Both the position numbers and the translations under genes were made by a program. The notes under the pieces were generated by a model. The model saw only the letters and a list, made by a program, of their open reading frames with translations. It ran no database searches and had not been told where the DNA came from. This document shows, piece after piece, positions 1 through 12,166 of a stretch of DNA of 64,000 bases; position 1 is the first letter of the stretch; each line of letters begins with the position of its first letter. Origin of the DNA: Brachypterus glaber (lineage: Eukaryota > Arthropoda > Insecta > Coleoptera > Kateretidae); assembly GCA_958510825.1 (NCBI GenBank), contig OY294049.1, positions 34,190,774 to 34,254,773 on the forward strand, in the 5' to 3' direction.

Positions 1-392
1 AACCAACAAACGTGATTATTATAAAAAAAAATATTTGAATTTTTTTTTTTGAAAAGTATTTGGGGAAATACAATAGCTTCATCACTTGTGTATATAAAAA
101 TTTTCGTATAAAAACAGGTTCTAATATCAAAAGTCCTGAATTTTCATATGGAAAAACCAGATGAATTCTTATGTAGTCCATAAGAAACTTTATCAGAATT
201 GATAAATTTAAAAAGTAATGTATTTTTATGAGAGAAAATGGTTTTCAACAGTAAATCTGGATTTCAGATATACCTTAATTAATTTGATGAAAGTTCATCA
301 GATTTTCTTATATAGAAGAATATAATATAATATAATATTCTTTACTGTCAATTTTTTATCTTTGCAATATATTTAAATATATAAAATATTAC

Positions 393-1453
393 CCAAACAT
401 AGCTTTCTTTAACACTTCTTAATTTGTCTCCTAAATTGACCACTACTGTTTCCAAAGATCTGGTGAATACATAAGGTTTAACATCCAAACTCTCTTCATT
501 TCGAAATTCTATTTTTGATATCATTAGATTATTTACTACCTAAAAAAAAATAGGTTTATATGAACATTTTTAAGAAGAAGGACAAATAATTATTTTAAAA
601 AATAAATGGATGATTTATGATGAATATAGGGCTTTATACCTCAATAACATCATTCAAATGACCACCAGGTGTAGCACTAAGAGCCAAAACTCGAAAATTA
701 GATGTTTTAACTGATAACTTTCTTATAACTTCACAAAAAGCATGATTTCCTCTAGCTTTGTGTGCTTCATCAAAAACTAAACATTTAATTTTTGATGCTA
801 ATTCTGCAATATTATCCAGATCATTCTGAAGCACTTGTGGAGTTACATAAAATACTCGTTTTTCATTCCAAATTTCTTTTCTTGTTGTACAAGCCTTAGA
901 ACCTAAAATATTAAACTTTTTAAATTTGGATATTAAACATTTTTAATTTTGGATATCTTAACATAAAAACAAGTTTTGTAATAGCGGACCTGTTAGTTCT
1001 GCTGTTACTTCTTTTGGAATACCCATAATATCATAACAAGCATCCACTTGTTGTTTTACCAAAGGCCGAGTTGGTGCCATAAATATAATTTTACCATTAG
1101 GATACCATCTATAAAAATTATACATTACCACTGCCGCAATAAAAGTTTTACCCAAACCAGTTGGTAAACTAACCTTAAAATAATAGCACAGTTTTAGACT
1201 GTATTTTTACAATGATGTATTACAAATATTTACCAGTGTGTTATTAAGTAATGCCTTTTGGATAATATTGTATTGGTAATCTCGTATAGGATAATTTGTA
1301 GGGTAAATCCATGTTTTCCCGGCTTGTAAATCAAATCCTTGGGTTTCAGGTTCCTTAGATAAATTGCTGCAAGAATAACATCGTAATTCCATATATTTCA
1401 ATGTTTAAAAGATGTGTTTGTACAAACCTGATACTCTGACTAAGTTGACTCAT
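393..1453 (-). CDS. FANCM: FANCM DEAH helicase/translocase, N-terminal exons (partial)
   Basis: FANCM is the DNA translocase that remodels stalled forks and anchors the Fanconi anaemia core complex in the nucleus. Exons on the minus strand: 1453-1428, 1366-1234, 1173-990, 902-640, 539-393. They give 251 in-frame residues, and the gene runs off the left edge. Visible features: the family block [13 protein letters not shown] before the helicase core, Walker A PTGLGKT (about residues 57-63) followed by [13 protein letters not shown], the Walker B box DEAH (about 159-162) in [12 protein letters not shown], and motif III LSATPG (about 188-193). The start is the ATG at 1453, eight codons before a GTTTGT donor; it fits in phase but a different first exon is possible. 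The donors GTTTGT and GTCCGC are weak. The two helicase motifs and flanking words match FANCM rather than a generic DEAD-box protein. The C-terminal half, with the FAAP24-binding region, is not in the window. Confidence 0.9.
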
Positions 1454-1710
1454 TTTTAAGTCGATAAATCCATAATTATACAGAATCTGAACATTTCATA
1501 AAACACACAGTAAAACAAGTTTTGAAAAACTTGACACTTTTTCGATTTGACACTTGACAGTTAAACTTTTCAATTAGATAAATGTACAAATGAACTACTA
1601 TTGCAATTTAAAAATGTTCGTCATTGAAAAAGCTCGCAACGATTATTTTCGATATTTTCAATTTCAGCAGGCTAATCGAGGTCGTCCTGCCTGAATTTAC
1701 ATGAAATAAG

Positions 1711-2590
1711 TAATTAAAATTATAATTAATTGATAACACAGGCCTACAAAAAAACAAAAGTGGTATGCGCCATGGATAGGAGGGGGGGGGATAAATTTTT
1801 TCAATCAAGATTTGGCGCCCCTACCAAAACAAACACCTTCTGTCCCTGGGCGTTTCTAAAAAATTTGTCGCCCCTACCAAAACAAAAAAACACCTCCGAA
1901 AAAAAATGCTTTGTCCCTGAGAGTTTTTAGAAAATTCGGCCTACAAAAGAGAAAAAAAAGCTTTGCCCCTACGCCCCTACCAAAACAACACCCTCCGAAA
2001 AAAAAAAGCATTTCCCTGAGCGTTTCCACAAAATTTGGCGCCCCTACCCAAGCAAAAAAAAACACCCGCTATTGTTTTAATTTTTTATTTAACAAAAAAT
2101 ATTCTTGGGGGGTATATACCCCCTCTACCCCTCCCCCCATATCTACTCGCCTGCCATGATATTTCTATGTATATTTTCGCCCGCTAAAACCGAATCTGAA
2201 CTCAGTTTAACCCCTAGATGTCTGGACTTTTCTCTACAGCTGCACTATGCCACCAAATGGAAAAAAATTACCAACATTATTTTATTGTGTATTCCAACTT
2301 TAAATGATCAGTAAGACATAAAAAAAATGTTTTTTTAATTTTTTAGTATTTTTAATTGAAGAACTTATTATTATTAAAATATTTAAAAACATTTTTTTAT
2401 ATCTTACTGATCATTAAAGGTTGAAATACACAATAAAATAATTTTTGTTACTTTTTCCCGTTTTTTTTTTCTTTTTACTCTAAATTTTTTTAATGGAAAA
2501 TGTTAAAAAAATCCTATGATAGAACTCCTATCCATGGCACAGACCACTTTTGTTTTTTTGTGGACCTGTGTTAATTATAATTTAAATTAC
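1711..2590. mobile_element. Foldback/MITE-like element with internal C-rich tandem repeat
   Basis: The two ends are inverted copies of about 60 bp. The left end reads AACACAGGCCTACAAAAA and the right end is its near-exact reverse complement, including the word CCATGGATAGG. Between them at about 1812-2050 is a diverged tandem repeat of roughly 70-80 bp built on GGCGCCCCTACCAAAAC. At 2281-2450 there is a second, inner inverted repeat around a TTTATTGTGTATTCCAAC-type arm. The end sequence recurs at 26990, so it belongs to a dispersed family. No coding capacity is seen; open frames here are accidental. It fills most of the space between FANCM and the TMEM50 pair. Confidence 0.7.
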
Positions 2591-2992
2591 TACTTACTAC
2601 TTTTAAAATAAAAAAGCTGTTGGTTTAAAATTATTTATTAATAAATATTTTTAATTAAAATGAGAAGATTTATCTATTGGATAAATCATACAGAATTTGA
2701 TACACTACAGCTATACATTAATAACTAATAGGATAGTTTCATCGGCTGTGCCGCTTACTATTTGTTAATAATAAAAATAATAATAATAATAAATTAACTT
2801 TAATAATACTACAACCTATAGGTATACTTGCATACTGTATTATATTAATTGATTAATCTTGATACATAAATATTATTTTTTTGGTTTAATAAAGCTCATT
2901 TCCTAAAAAATAATAAGTCAGCTTTTACAGCAGCCATTGTAAGGTACAAAATAGGTACTAAAAATATAATGTAAATATAAAAAAGTTACAAA

Positions 2993-4080
2993 TTAGTTCC
3001 ACAAATCTTCAGATCTACCAAACTTAAATATAATTGAAGATATAAAAATTAGGGCATTTTGTAAAAATAGAGCAACCCCAGGCCAGCTGTGATCTAAAAA
3101 TAATTTAAATAAAAAAATATATTAAAATAAAATATCTATATACTTTATTTGTTTGTAGTTTTCATACCACAAGACCAACAATTAAATTTAAAAGACAAAT
3201 ATGTCACATGATTATGTGCTAAATTTTTTACCTGCATGGACAAATTCTGCAAATAAAATCCAACATGCTGCAATAACTGAAGCAAACCCCACTACAAAAC
3301 CTAAAAATAGAAAAATTCTTGATCCTCTAGGGCCCATACAGCCTCCTTCATAGGCATCGCCTCGTATCTAAAAATAAAATTTAAATAATATGAACACAAC
3401 TATATTACCTATAATAATAATAATAAAATAATGATATTGTAATGGGATTACTAACATTTATGTTAATACCTATTATTTTTTAATGTTTTGATGTCATAAT
3501 CATTGGAACAGGTCAAATTAGTATTAAAAACGTTTTAGAGCTGGTACAATATCTTGTGGCACTTTGCCCTGGAGTGTGTAATAAAATAACTGCACCTTAG
3601 CCCATTTTTTTTTTATATTTATTATTATTATTCCCTTACTAAACTAAACTAACTTATTCACAGATATAAAAATATACAGATTTATATTTGTACAATACAA
3701 ACTATCTCTAAGTTTTCAAGTTTTAAGATGGGGCAGGGAGAAGATGTTAATATACACTTAAGAATAAAGCGCCATACACCAGCTCTACATACCTGTGAAT
3801 TGGAAACCGAGTTGACCATAATTAGTGATAATGTCCCAAAAACTCCACACATATGATGTCCAGCTAAAACCCCATAGTAAACACTAGAAGCATCAATAAT
3901 CATCCACCAGCCTACGAAAAACTAAAAGAATAAACTGATTAATTTTTTAATTTAAATTTTTGTTTATTGACTCACCAAAAATCCAGATAATAAGGAAGCA
4001 TAAGCATTTCTTTTATTTTCACCATCAAACCAAACACACGGAGGTAAATTCACGTTTTCGAAACAGTTTGATATGCCCAT
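2993..4080 (-). CDS. TMEM50A: TMEM50-family four-helix membrane protein, copy 1
   Basis: Small four-span membrane protein of the TMEM50 (SMP1) family, found in endomembranes; molecular role poorly known. Exons (minus): 4080-3976, 3921-3793, 3367-3232, 3093-2993; total 156 residues, close to the 157 of human TMEM50A. Family marks: [19 protein letters not shown], then [17 protein letters not shown], then [17 protein letters not shown], and the C-terminal [11 protein letters not shown] before the stop. The start ATG at 4080 gives the short cytosolic N-terminus with two cysteines normal for the family. It is tandem with copy 2 on the same strand, with all intron phases (0, 0, 1) identical, so the pair arose by gene duplication. 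Which copy corresponds to vertebrate TMEM50A or TMEM50B cannot be decided here; the symbol is a family label. Confidence 0.93.
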
Positions 4081-4656
4081 TTTTCTAAAATTGTGACAAA
4101 GTAAACAAAGATTTTCCTAAACTGACAGATGCACTGACGTAGTATTGACCAATAATCATAAATCCCATTGGAACAAAAATAGTAGTTCAAATGTATTAGT
4201 TTGGCTTCAGCTGCTATAGCTACGACTACCGCGAAGCTTCATAGTAAGATCATTTCACAACACGCCAAAAGTTACCCAGGGCACAGAGTGAGGAGTAGGA
4301 GTAAGATACAACAGTACCCTGCCAACAGTTAGAAAATTAAATACCATATTTTAAATATATATATTTTTATACACAATACAAAACATAAACTTATTTCTAT
4401 TCTTAAAAACTAGGTGCAGTAATTATTTTAAAAATTCATACATACTGGTTAAAACATAAACTGAAAATCAATTTAGAAATACACTATATTATATAGCATT
4501 ATATACTATATAACATAGGCGCCGACTTTTCAAAATCCCAGGGGGAGGAACTTTTTTTTTAGGAAAAAAGGTTACATAAAAGTCCAAACCAAAAAGTTTT
4601 TTTTTGTCAAATAAAAAAATACTGTACTAAAAAAAATTTCAGCAAATATCATAACA

Positions 4657-5723
4657 TTAATTCCATAATAGGTCTTCAGTTCTGCCAAACTTGAAAAGAA
4701 CTGATGATATGAAAATTAGAGCATTATTCAAAAGTAGAGCAACTTCAGGCCACTTGTGTTCTAAAAAATCGAAAAACTTTAGAGATAAATAACCCAAACA
4801 GAAATTTTTTAAATGGCACATCCTGTTTGTAAAAAAATATTGGAAGCCATTTAAAAAATCAGATAAAGTCAGATTTTTATTTTGACAAGTAGATAGCACT
4901 GATTTTGTCAGATTTATTTACTCAAATAACTGTCAAGTTGACAGTTAATGTCAAAATTTATGGTTATGTTTCTAGTTTGTATGATAAATGAAATTATACA
5001 GGTGAAAAAATTGTTTTTTTAAGCAATACATATTGCAAGGTGACTTTTTTTAAAATAGTGGATGGTGGATATGGAACATTCCAGACAAATTCTGCCAATC
5101 CGGAACAAATCTATTGCTTGAGATGGCGAATTATCTTAGGAAAACGCCAATAACACAAATTGGAATTGGTTATGTTTCTGTCGATTTGACTGTTAATCTT
5201 TGACTTTATTCTCATAGGATTAAATTTAATAAGATATTATTACCTGTATTACTAAAACCACTAAATGAAATCACACAAGATGCAATGACTGCAGCAAAAC
5301 CCATGACAAAACCCAGAAATATCCAGATTTTGGATCCTCTAGGTCCTAGGCAGCCTCCTTCATACAAATCTCCACTAATCTAAGGATAATATGGATTAAT
5401 GAAAAATAAATTAGACTAAACAATAATGCTGCCTACTTGTGCATTGGATACTGAATTAACCATAACTAATGATAATGTGCCAAATACTCCGCACATGTAG
5501 TAACTAGCCAATATGCCATTATGAAGGCTAGCTGCATCAATAATCATCCACCATCCTGAAAAGAACTAGCAGGAAAAAATATTTTATTTGATAAAACACA
5601 AGGGGATAAAAGACTTACCAAAAGACCACACAGAATAGAAACATATGCATTTCTTTTACCTCCATCTGGAAACCAAAAACAAGGGCCAATATTCATGTTT
5701 TCTATACAATCTCCAATACTCAT
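4657..5723 (-). CDS. TMEM50-family four-helix membrane protein, copy 2
   Basis: Second TMEM50-type gene. Exons (minus): 5723-5619, 5565-5437, 5379-5244, 4760-4657; total 157 residues. It carries [55 protein letters not shown] and the terminal FKFGRTEDLLWN. Exon lengths 105, 129 and 136 are identical to those of copy 1; only the last exon is one codon longer, from an extra Leu before the final Trp. It is clearly diverged in the loop after helix 3 (SCVISFSGFSNTG against [13 protein letters not shown]), so both copies seem to be under coding constraint and neither is a pseudogene. Its ATG lies 348 bp from the CCT3 ATG in head-to-head arrangement, so the two may share a promoter. Confidence 0.92.
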
Positions 5724-6071
5724 TTTGTAGTTTTTATCACAGAAAACAAACTTGTTTGTTTTTTTGAGGATGACTAATAACGCTTTTTTAGGTTAACTGC
5801 CAGACTGACAGCCAGTGATGCAAATAATACAATACAAAAATATTTTTTGTAAAATTTAAAAAACTCAAGTCTAGATAGAATTATTAAAACGTCAATAGCA
5901 TAATAATGTTGTATTAAGATTATTATTACTTTTCCAATCGTTTTTATATTTTTAAAAAAAATTCGGCCCGTTAAGTTGGTGTAAGAGCATGCGCAGCTGC
6001 GAAATTTCCCATCCGGTTTGACAGTTATTAGACGGTGTGTGATCTTTGTTAAAAGTTTTAAATAATTAAAA
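5724..6071. promoter_or_regulatory. Divergent promoter interval between TMEM50 copy 2 and CCT3
   Basis: This 348 bp interval separates the start codons of two head-to-head genes and must hold both 5' UTRs and the core promoters. No TATA box stands out at a fixed distance from either start. A small GC-richer stretch with the word GCATGCGCAGCTGCG lies near 5988, which is unusual in this AT-rich DNA and resembles NRF1-type sites (GCGCATGCGC-like) often found in housekeeping bidirectional promoters. The assignment rests on position; the site is an inference. Confidence 0.45.
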
Positions 6072-9000
6072 ATGTTTGGTGGTGGCCGTGCACCCATTCT
6101 TGTTTTAAGTAAGTAAAATCAAAATTTTGACTTTTACAAAGGTAAAAATGTCTTTGTATTACATTTTAGGTCAAAACACAAAACGTGACTCTGGAAAAAA
6201 AGTTCAGCTGGAGAACATAAATGCCGGAAAGGTAAGCCTAACACGTGTTGGATTTATTATTTGATTTTTTATGTTATTTACTCGGTCTTGATGACATTTT
6301 CCTATTTTAACAAACAAAAGTAGTGTCGCGATATGTCGGTGCACTTAAAATGCCATTTTAGGTTATGTTTAGTCATCCATGGGCGAGAACGCAGCCCCAA
6401 AAGTTATAGTTTATGGGACAAATGACTAAAAAATGAACAACTAAGCGATACTATGAAGGTTTTGTTTTTAATGTATGGAACTGTAAAAATATTAGTTGAC
6501 TACTCAACTAAGTCTTTAGTTTAAATCATTCTCAAGTTATGGTTACAAATTTTTCCAGATTTTTTCACAAATCAAAATTTTATAAAATTATTACAGCAAA
6601 TCGCAGATGTGATCAGAACATGTCTGGGACCACAGGCAATGTTAAAAATGTTGATGGACCCCATGGGTGGTATTGTAATGACCAATGATGGAAATGCTAT
6701 CCTACGTGAAATCACAGTCCAACATCCAGCTGCAAAAAGTATGATTGAAATTGCCAGGACACAAGATGAAGAGGTTAGTTACTATGCTGCATAGCATTTC
6801 TGTCACTAGTCTTCTCTCGCTTTTGCATTGTGGATTTTAAGTGTTGGTAGACAACAAAAAAATTTTATATAGTCGGGTTGTTTACCAATCGGGAATACGT
6901 AGATACTTGGGCATCAAATGTATTTAATTTTTTTGCAAGACTAATACTTTTTTCAATAGGTAGGAGATGGTACAACTTCTGTAATTGTTTTGGCTGGAGA
7001 GATGTTAGCTGCTGCTGAACAATTTCTAGAACAACAAATGCACCCCACAGTTATTATTCGTCAGTATAAACAAGCTTTAGAAGATATGATAAGCCTATTA
7101 GAAGGTCCACTTAGTGTCCCAATTGACAGAAATGATAAAGCAGCACTTGCTAATGTTGTAAGTAATCTTAATCCTTATCAAGTTAGCCTATATTAAATAT
7201 AATAAATTTTATTTCTATCTGTTTTGTAATTGCTCCTCAAAATACTGTTTATTTTATTTAAGGGCCAGGGAAGTTCCTAGGTTTTTGTCACAAAAAATCT
7301 TTACCCCTGCCTAAAATTTTTATCATTAAAATCCCCAAAAAAAATTTTACCCCCAAAAAATTTTGCCCCCAAAAAATTTTGTACCCCCAAAAAAATTTTT
7401 TACCCCAAACAATTTTTTTAGCCCAAATAATTAAAAAAATTGAACCCAAAAAAATTTTTAGCTCCAAATAATTAAAAAATTTACCCCCAAAAAGATTTTT
7501 TAACCCTCAAAATTTTGAAAAATTTCCCTTCCCAGAAAATTTAACAAACAATAGAAAAATATCCCATCTACATTTTGCCGTCTGGCCTAAATTTTGCCGA
7601 CTCATCTGCTGAAATTTCCGACTGGGTTATTTCACTCCCCTCAGAATGTCCCTGTTAACGGTTCCTCTGCAAAACTGAACATGCAAAGCTCTTGCCAATC
7701 CATAGTGACCTTAAATATCTATCCCACAATCATTTTTTTTACTTAGGTAAAAGGTTGTATTGGAACAAAGTTCATTAGCCGTTGGGCAGACATGGCTGTA
7801 AACATCGCACTAGAAGCCGTCAACACAGTATTATTAGAGGAGAATGGTAGAACAGAAGTAGACATTAAGCGTTATGCAAAAGTAGAAAAAATTCCCGGAG
7901 GATCTATTGAAGAATCCCAAATTTTACGCGGAGTTATGGTCAACAAAGATGTCACCCATCCAAAAATGAGGAGGTAAGAAACCTTTTACTAAAATATACT
8001 TGGGGGCACCAAACTTTGTTATACAGTAATTAAAAAAGACACAGAATTTAGTTTTTGTTTTTTGGGGATTAAAGTGGATTTTTCTTAATTTATTGTGACG
8101 TTTCGACGATGGATTTCCGTTTTTGTCAAACTGAGAATTAAAGCCAAATATTAGACATTTTCGGCATCAAAAATAGACAATCACAAACGGGGCATTATAT
8201 AAATAAATAAATAGTTCAAACTGTTGCTGCTTATACAGAATATTTTTAAATGTATATCCAGGAACAATGATTAAACAATGTAATTTCCAGGTACATCCAG
8301 AATCCAAGAATCATGCTGTTGGATTGCTCTTTGGAGTACAAGAAAGGCGAATCTCAGACCAACGTGGAGATCACGGGCGACGCTGACTTCACCAGGATGC
8401 TGGAACTCGAGGAGGAGCACGTTCGGCGTCAGTGTGACGAAATCATCGCGCTCAAGCCGGACGTCATCTTTACCGAAAAAGGCGTGTCCGACTTGGCTCA
8501 ACACTTCTTACTGAAAGCTAACATCACTGCTGTTCGCCGTCTGCGCAAGTCTGACAATAACAGGTACTATTGTATATTAATTTATTTAACTCATCTATAG
8601 TAGTCTGTAAATACGTGATAGTGACTCATGCTTAAATCGCCTTCCCCCTGTACGCTTTGTTCAGCGCAAGCTCTAAAGTTCGCCTTCCCTCTTTACGTTT
8701 CGTTCCCCGCGCGGTCTATACTTTCAATGAGTCACTATCACGTATTTTCAGACTGGACTAGAGAACTCAGCATGTTAATATGCTTATAAACTGAATCTTG
8801 GAACGCAACGACGCGTCTGCGGTGGTGTGTTTTACTCGGCGCGCGCGCGTGCCACCTGTTATCTATAAGAACTTTGACACCCAAATTAACAAAGTAACCA
8901 ACACACTGTTCGTTGGTGCTGCACTGAGCTACTCCGAGCTACACTTTTTAGCCAACCAAATAAACACTGTATTTGTTGTATGAAAAACACAGTATTTATT

Positions 9001-11055
9001 TGGTTGGCTGAAAAGTGTAACTCGGAGTAGCTCAGTGCAGCACCAACGAACAAACATACTAAATACAGTGTTACATTATATGAGATTTTTTATGTACTTT
9101 TACTCAAGGAATAAATATTTTTTATAAAAAATCCAAAAATATACACATATTAATTAAAAACATTATTTTTAGTACAATTTTAAAGGATCGTAACTCTTTT
9201 AGGGTTCGTTTCCGGACATATGTTCCTAGGCTTGTTTTTCATATATTGTGATATAGAATCATCCCCTTTATTATGTACCAAAGAAAAAAAAATAAGTTTC
9301 ATCGACTTACTATGTAAATTAGTAATAATTCGGAATATTTTATCATTAATAATCATTTTTGTAACAGGATCGCCCGTGCTTGTGGCGCCACCATAGTCAA
9401 CAGAACAGAAGAACTCCAAGAGTCTGATATCGGTACGGGAGCTGGTCTCTTCGAAATCAAAAAATTGGGAGACGAATACTTCTGTTATGTCACCGAGTGC
9501 AAAGATCCAAAAGCGTGTACGATTTTGTTGAGAGGTGCCAGCAAAGATATCTTGAATGAAACCGAGAGGAACTTGCAAGATGCTCTTCAAGTAGCGAGAA
9601 ATATTGTTCTGTCGCCGAGACTGGTGCCGGGAGGTGGCGCTGTGGAGATGGCTGTGGCTCAGAAGTTGCTGCAAAAGGCTACCCATGGGCCTTACAGAGC
9701 GCTAGCGCATGCGCTAGGTAAGTGTATACTTGGACGAGAGCTCAAAAATGCATACAATATTTTTTAAAAAAGGTTTTTTTCTCCTTTCAAATCAGCTATT
9801 AAATCTATTATTTCCTTCTCCCAATAAATATCTTTTTTAGTTTTTAAGTAATCAGCCCTGTGAGTTTTAACTGACACACCCTGTATATAAATTTTCGCGT
9901 CTGTCGGTCTGTGGACCCGATAACTTTTGATCTTGGGAACCTGAAAGGACTTTGGGGATAAATCTAAATTTTGGTGTTACTACCCATATAGCACACAATA
10001 TTCCCCAGATATCCTCTCAATGTCGCATGTCCCGGGACCTTAGTTGTATATCCCAAGGATATCCCGAAAGGTATATCCTGAGGATATACTGCCCGTATAT
10101 CCCAAGGATATACGGTATGTCCTTTGTACATTCCAGAGACGTCCCAGTGGGATGTCGCGTGGATGTCCTTTCGGGATATCCTACGATGGCTTTTCCTTCA
10201 TTGTTTTAAATTTACCGCGTTTTTATGACTTTAATGGCGGATGTCGGTGTTTGTGGTCTGTTTATGTGTGTAAGTTTCTTCCACAATAATTGTGGAAAAA
10301 ACTAAAATTAATATTAAATATTTATATTTTATTTTCCTTTGCAAAGGTTAATGTTGGTACTTTTTGAAAATTTTATGATTAAATATGAAATATATTTCGT
10401 TTGGACTAAGTTACTAATTATGTACAAATATCCTTGGAATATACGGTTCGGAAGTCGCTCGGCTTCCCGTAACAAAGTATATGCTGAGGATGTCCTCCGG
10501 ATATTTATAGACGAAATCGTATATCGTGGGGATGTCGGAAATCCCAAAACGGATATTCTGGGGATATCCATTGTTAAACCTGTGCTATCTAGGTACCCCT
10601 TATAAGAAGTTAAGGAGTATATTGGAGGGGTTAATTTGTTTAAACAGTGTAAATTTCGAGTTTTATTCGTATTTTTATGAAAAATTGTATCTAGAGGTTT
10701 TAGGGCTTTCTACAAGGAAAATCTTTTTTTTACAGAAATAATTCCCCGTACTTTGGCCCAAAACTGCGGCGCAAACACCATCAGAACTCTGACAGCTTTG
10801 AGGGCAAAACACGCAAATCACACCGACGAAAAAGTACCATGCGGTTGGGGTATTGATGGTGAAACTGGTCAGTTGGTTGAACAAGACAAAAAGGGACTAT
10901 GGGAACCACTAGCTGTCAAATTGCAAACCTACAAAACTGCCGTGGAGACTGCCATTTTGTTGTTGCGCATTGACGACATCGTTTCCGGATCGAAAAAGAA
11001 GGGGGACAAGGAACCACCAACCCCCAGTCAGATGGAGCAACAACAACCTGAATAA
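6072..11055 (+). CDS. CCT3: T-complex protein 1 subunit gamma (chaperonin CCT3)
   Basis: Subunit of the cytosolic CCT/TRiC double-ring chaperonin that folds actin, tubulin and WD-repeat proteins with ATP. Exons: 6072-6108, 6170-6231, 6597-6773, 6960-7157, 7747-7973, 8291-8563, 9368-9717, 10736-11055; 547 residues, against 545 in human. Seen: N-terminal [12 protein letters not shown], the nucleotide loop around [15 protein letters not shown] (about 47-61), catalytic GDGTTS (about 94-99), the apical segment [12 protein letters not shown], the family signature [13 protein letters not shown] near residue 410, and CGWGID before the hydrophilic tail. No residue expected for ATP hydrolysis is missing. 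An AATAAA polyadenylation signal is at 11170. Introns 4, 6 and 7 carry repeat elements listed separately. Start and stop agree with the family ends. Confidence 0.97.
7310..7530. repeat. Degenerate A/C-rich minisatellite in CCT3 intron 4
   Basis: About nine imperfect units of roughly 20 bases built on ACCCCCAAAAAAATTTT lie in tandem. Spacing varies and later units are decayed (ACCCAAAAAAATTTTTAGC). The tract is confined to the intron. It resembles replication-slippage expansion of an interspersed element rather than any functional array. Confidence 0.7.
8599..8757. mobile_element. Short palindromic MITE-like hairpin in CCT3 intron 6
   Basis: Left arm AATACGTGATAGTGACTCAT and a matching right arm ending AGTCACTATCACGTATT...CAGACT form a stem of about 27 bp with mismatches, around a GC-richer loop containing two CGCCTTCCC-type repeats. 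No coding capacity. Confidence 0.6.
8908..9054. mobile_element. Near-perfect palindromic MITE in CCT3 intron 6
   Basis: The arms, each about 65 bp, start TTCGTTGGTGCTGCACTG and are almost exact reverse complements, meeting at a short loop near 8978. A related but different hairpin with the same end word (TGTTCGTTGG) is nested in another repeat at 49814-49909, so this is a family. A tail of another family (see 16708) follows at about 9060-9220. Confidence 0.75.
9983..10593. mobile_element. GGATATCC-array element in CCT3 intron 7
   Basis: Left end CCCATATAGCACACAATA and right end (read inward) CCTAGATAGCACAGG are related inverted termini, each flanked by TA, which looks like a TA target duplication. 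The interior carries many copies of self-complementary words such as GGATATCC, AGGATATCC and GGGATATCC at irregular spacing. It has no meaningful ORF; frames here read as repeats of the word. The same terminal word and same filler recur at 47807-48274. Confidence 0.7.
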
Positions 11056-11277
11056 TATTTTCCATGTAGCTTTTTAATTCACTATTTTTTTCATAATTAA
11101 GTTATATAACGGCTTTATTAAAAAAAAAATTCTTTAATATTTATCTCACCTTTATCACCATATATTGCTAATAAATTTGTTACTGTACATTTTTGGGTTT
11201 TTGCTTTAATACCTAACCTAGATGTATTAACATGACTTTACACAGTGTTAAGCCATCTTGTACTTATCAAAAAAAAG

Positions 11278-11818
11278 CAAAGAACTTTTACCTCAAGAAG
11301 GAACATGATGAAATCTACCGTATGCTTTGTTTGAAGCGTGAACCAACTACGGTGAGGGGCTGGTGGGGAGTGACTATTGTTTACACTTAGTACGCGTAAA
11401 GAGAGAGAAAGAATGTGTAAACTCACTCTAATGCAGTAAAATGACTGACGGGTACAGTGTTGCCGATTGGTAATATATACTTTGGATATTTTATTGTAAA
11501 TTTTAAGAAACATTAGTTCTGTATGAGTTTTATATGAATTACTAGTTTAATTTTAATAGATTTAAATATACTATATTATTAAACATAATTATAGTATACG
11601 CAATAAAGTTTTTTACATTTTTAATTTAAGTATAATGATTTGAATTCATGATAAGGTGGAAACTACGCAACATCGCTTCTAGGTAGCCTGAAAGTCGACT
11701 AGCGACATCTACATTTTACACCACAAAGCTGTATCGCCTTTCTGTTAGTAAATAAACAAAAAGATGACACCTTCATAAACATTGGTCTGAAATTACTTCT
11801 TGAGGTAAAAGTTCTTTG
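11278..11818. mobile_element. hAT-like MITE, copy 1 of 3
   Basis: Ends are inverted CAAAGAACTTTTACCTCAAG, and the flanks are identical 8 bp AAAAAAAG on both sides, the duplication length of hAT transposons. It is 541 bp with no transposase. Two more copies lie at 26096-26535 (opposite orientation) and 40949-41492. Interior words shared by all copies include CATACGGTAGATTTCATC (as reverse complement here) and AAGAGAGAGAAAGAATG. Confidence 0.88.
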
Positions 11819-12019
11819 AAAAAAAGTCATCTTCTCCATTGTTTAATAAATGACACCTAGCTCTATTGAAATGCAGTTTAAAATCTAAATTATTTTCTTT
11901 TAGACATACAAAAACAACTAAATTATTTTTGAAGTTTTAATGAGTTATAAAAATAAACAAATTCGTTTAATGTCTTACATATCGATTTATTAAATAAATA
12001 TACACACCGAGGTTTATAC

Positions 12020-12166
12020 TTAAGGCCTATCCAGAAGCTTGCATAAGAACATAATGCGATGCCGTGATTGGCTTACAAGATACATAGCGGCACATCAAGC
12101 CAATCACGGCATCGCATTGTTATGTATTACGTTCTTATGCGAGCCTGTGGATATGGCGTACCTTAA
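12020..12166. mobile_element. Palindromic MITE, GATGCCGTGATTGGC family, copy 1
   Basis: The element folds on itself around the words GCGATGCCGTGATTGGCTT and their inverted copy. Its ends TTAAGG...TATCCAGAAGC and GCCTGTGGATA...CCTTAA are imperfect inverted repeats. Related copies lie at about 17215-17388 and 63773-63893. The termini TTAA could be part of the element or a target site; this is unresolved. Confidence 0.7.

Noticed and set aside
1..392. Further FANCM exon in the first 390 bases
   Set aside because: No phase-compatible stretch with helicase motifs is visible; it is treated as intron.
5774..6097. 107-codon open frame on the minus strand in the divergent promoter
   Set aside because: It overlaps the CCT3 first exon in antisense, has no motif and no homology that I recognise.
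8798..8983. 61-codon frame with arginine-rich part in CCT3 intron 6
   Set aside because: It reads from a GCGCGCGCGC run into a palindromic MITE arm; no gene evidence.
9180..9686. 168-codon open frame on the minus strand
   Set aside because: Most of it is the reverse complement of CCT3 exon 7, which has clear coding homology on the plus strand.
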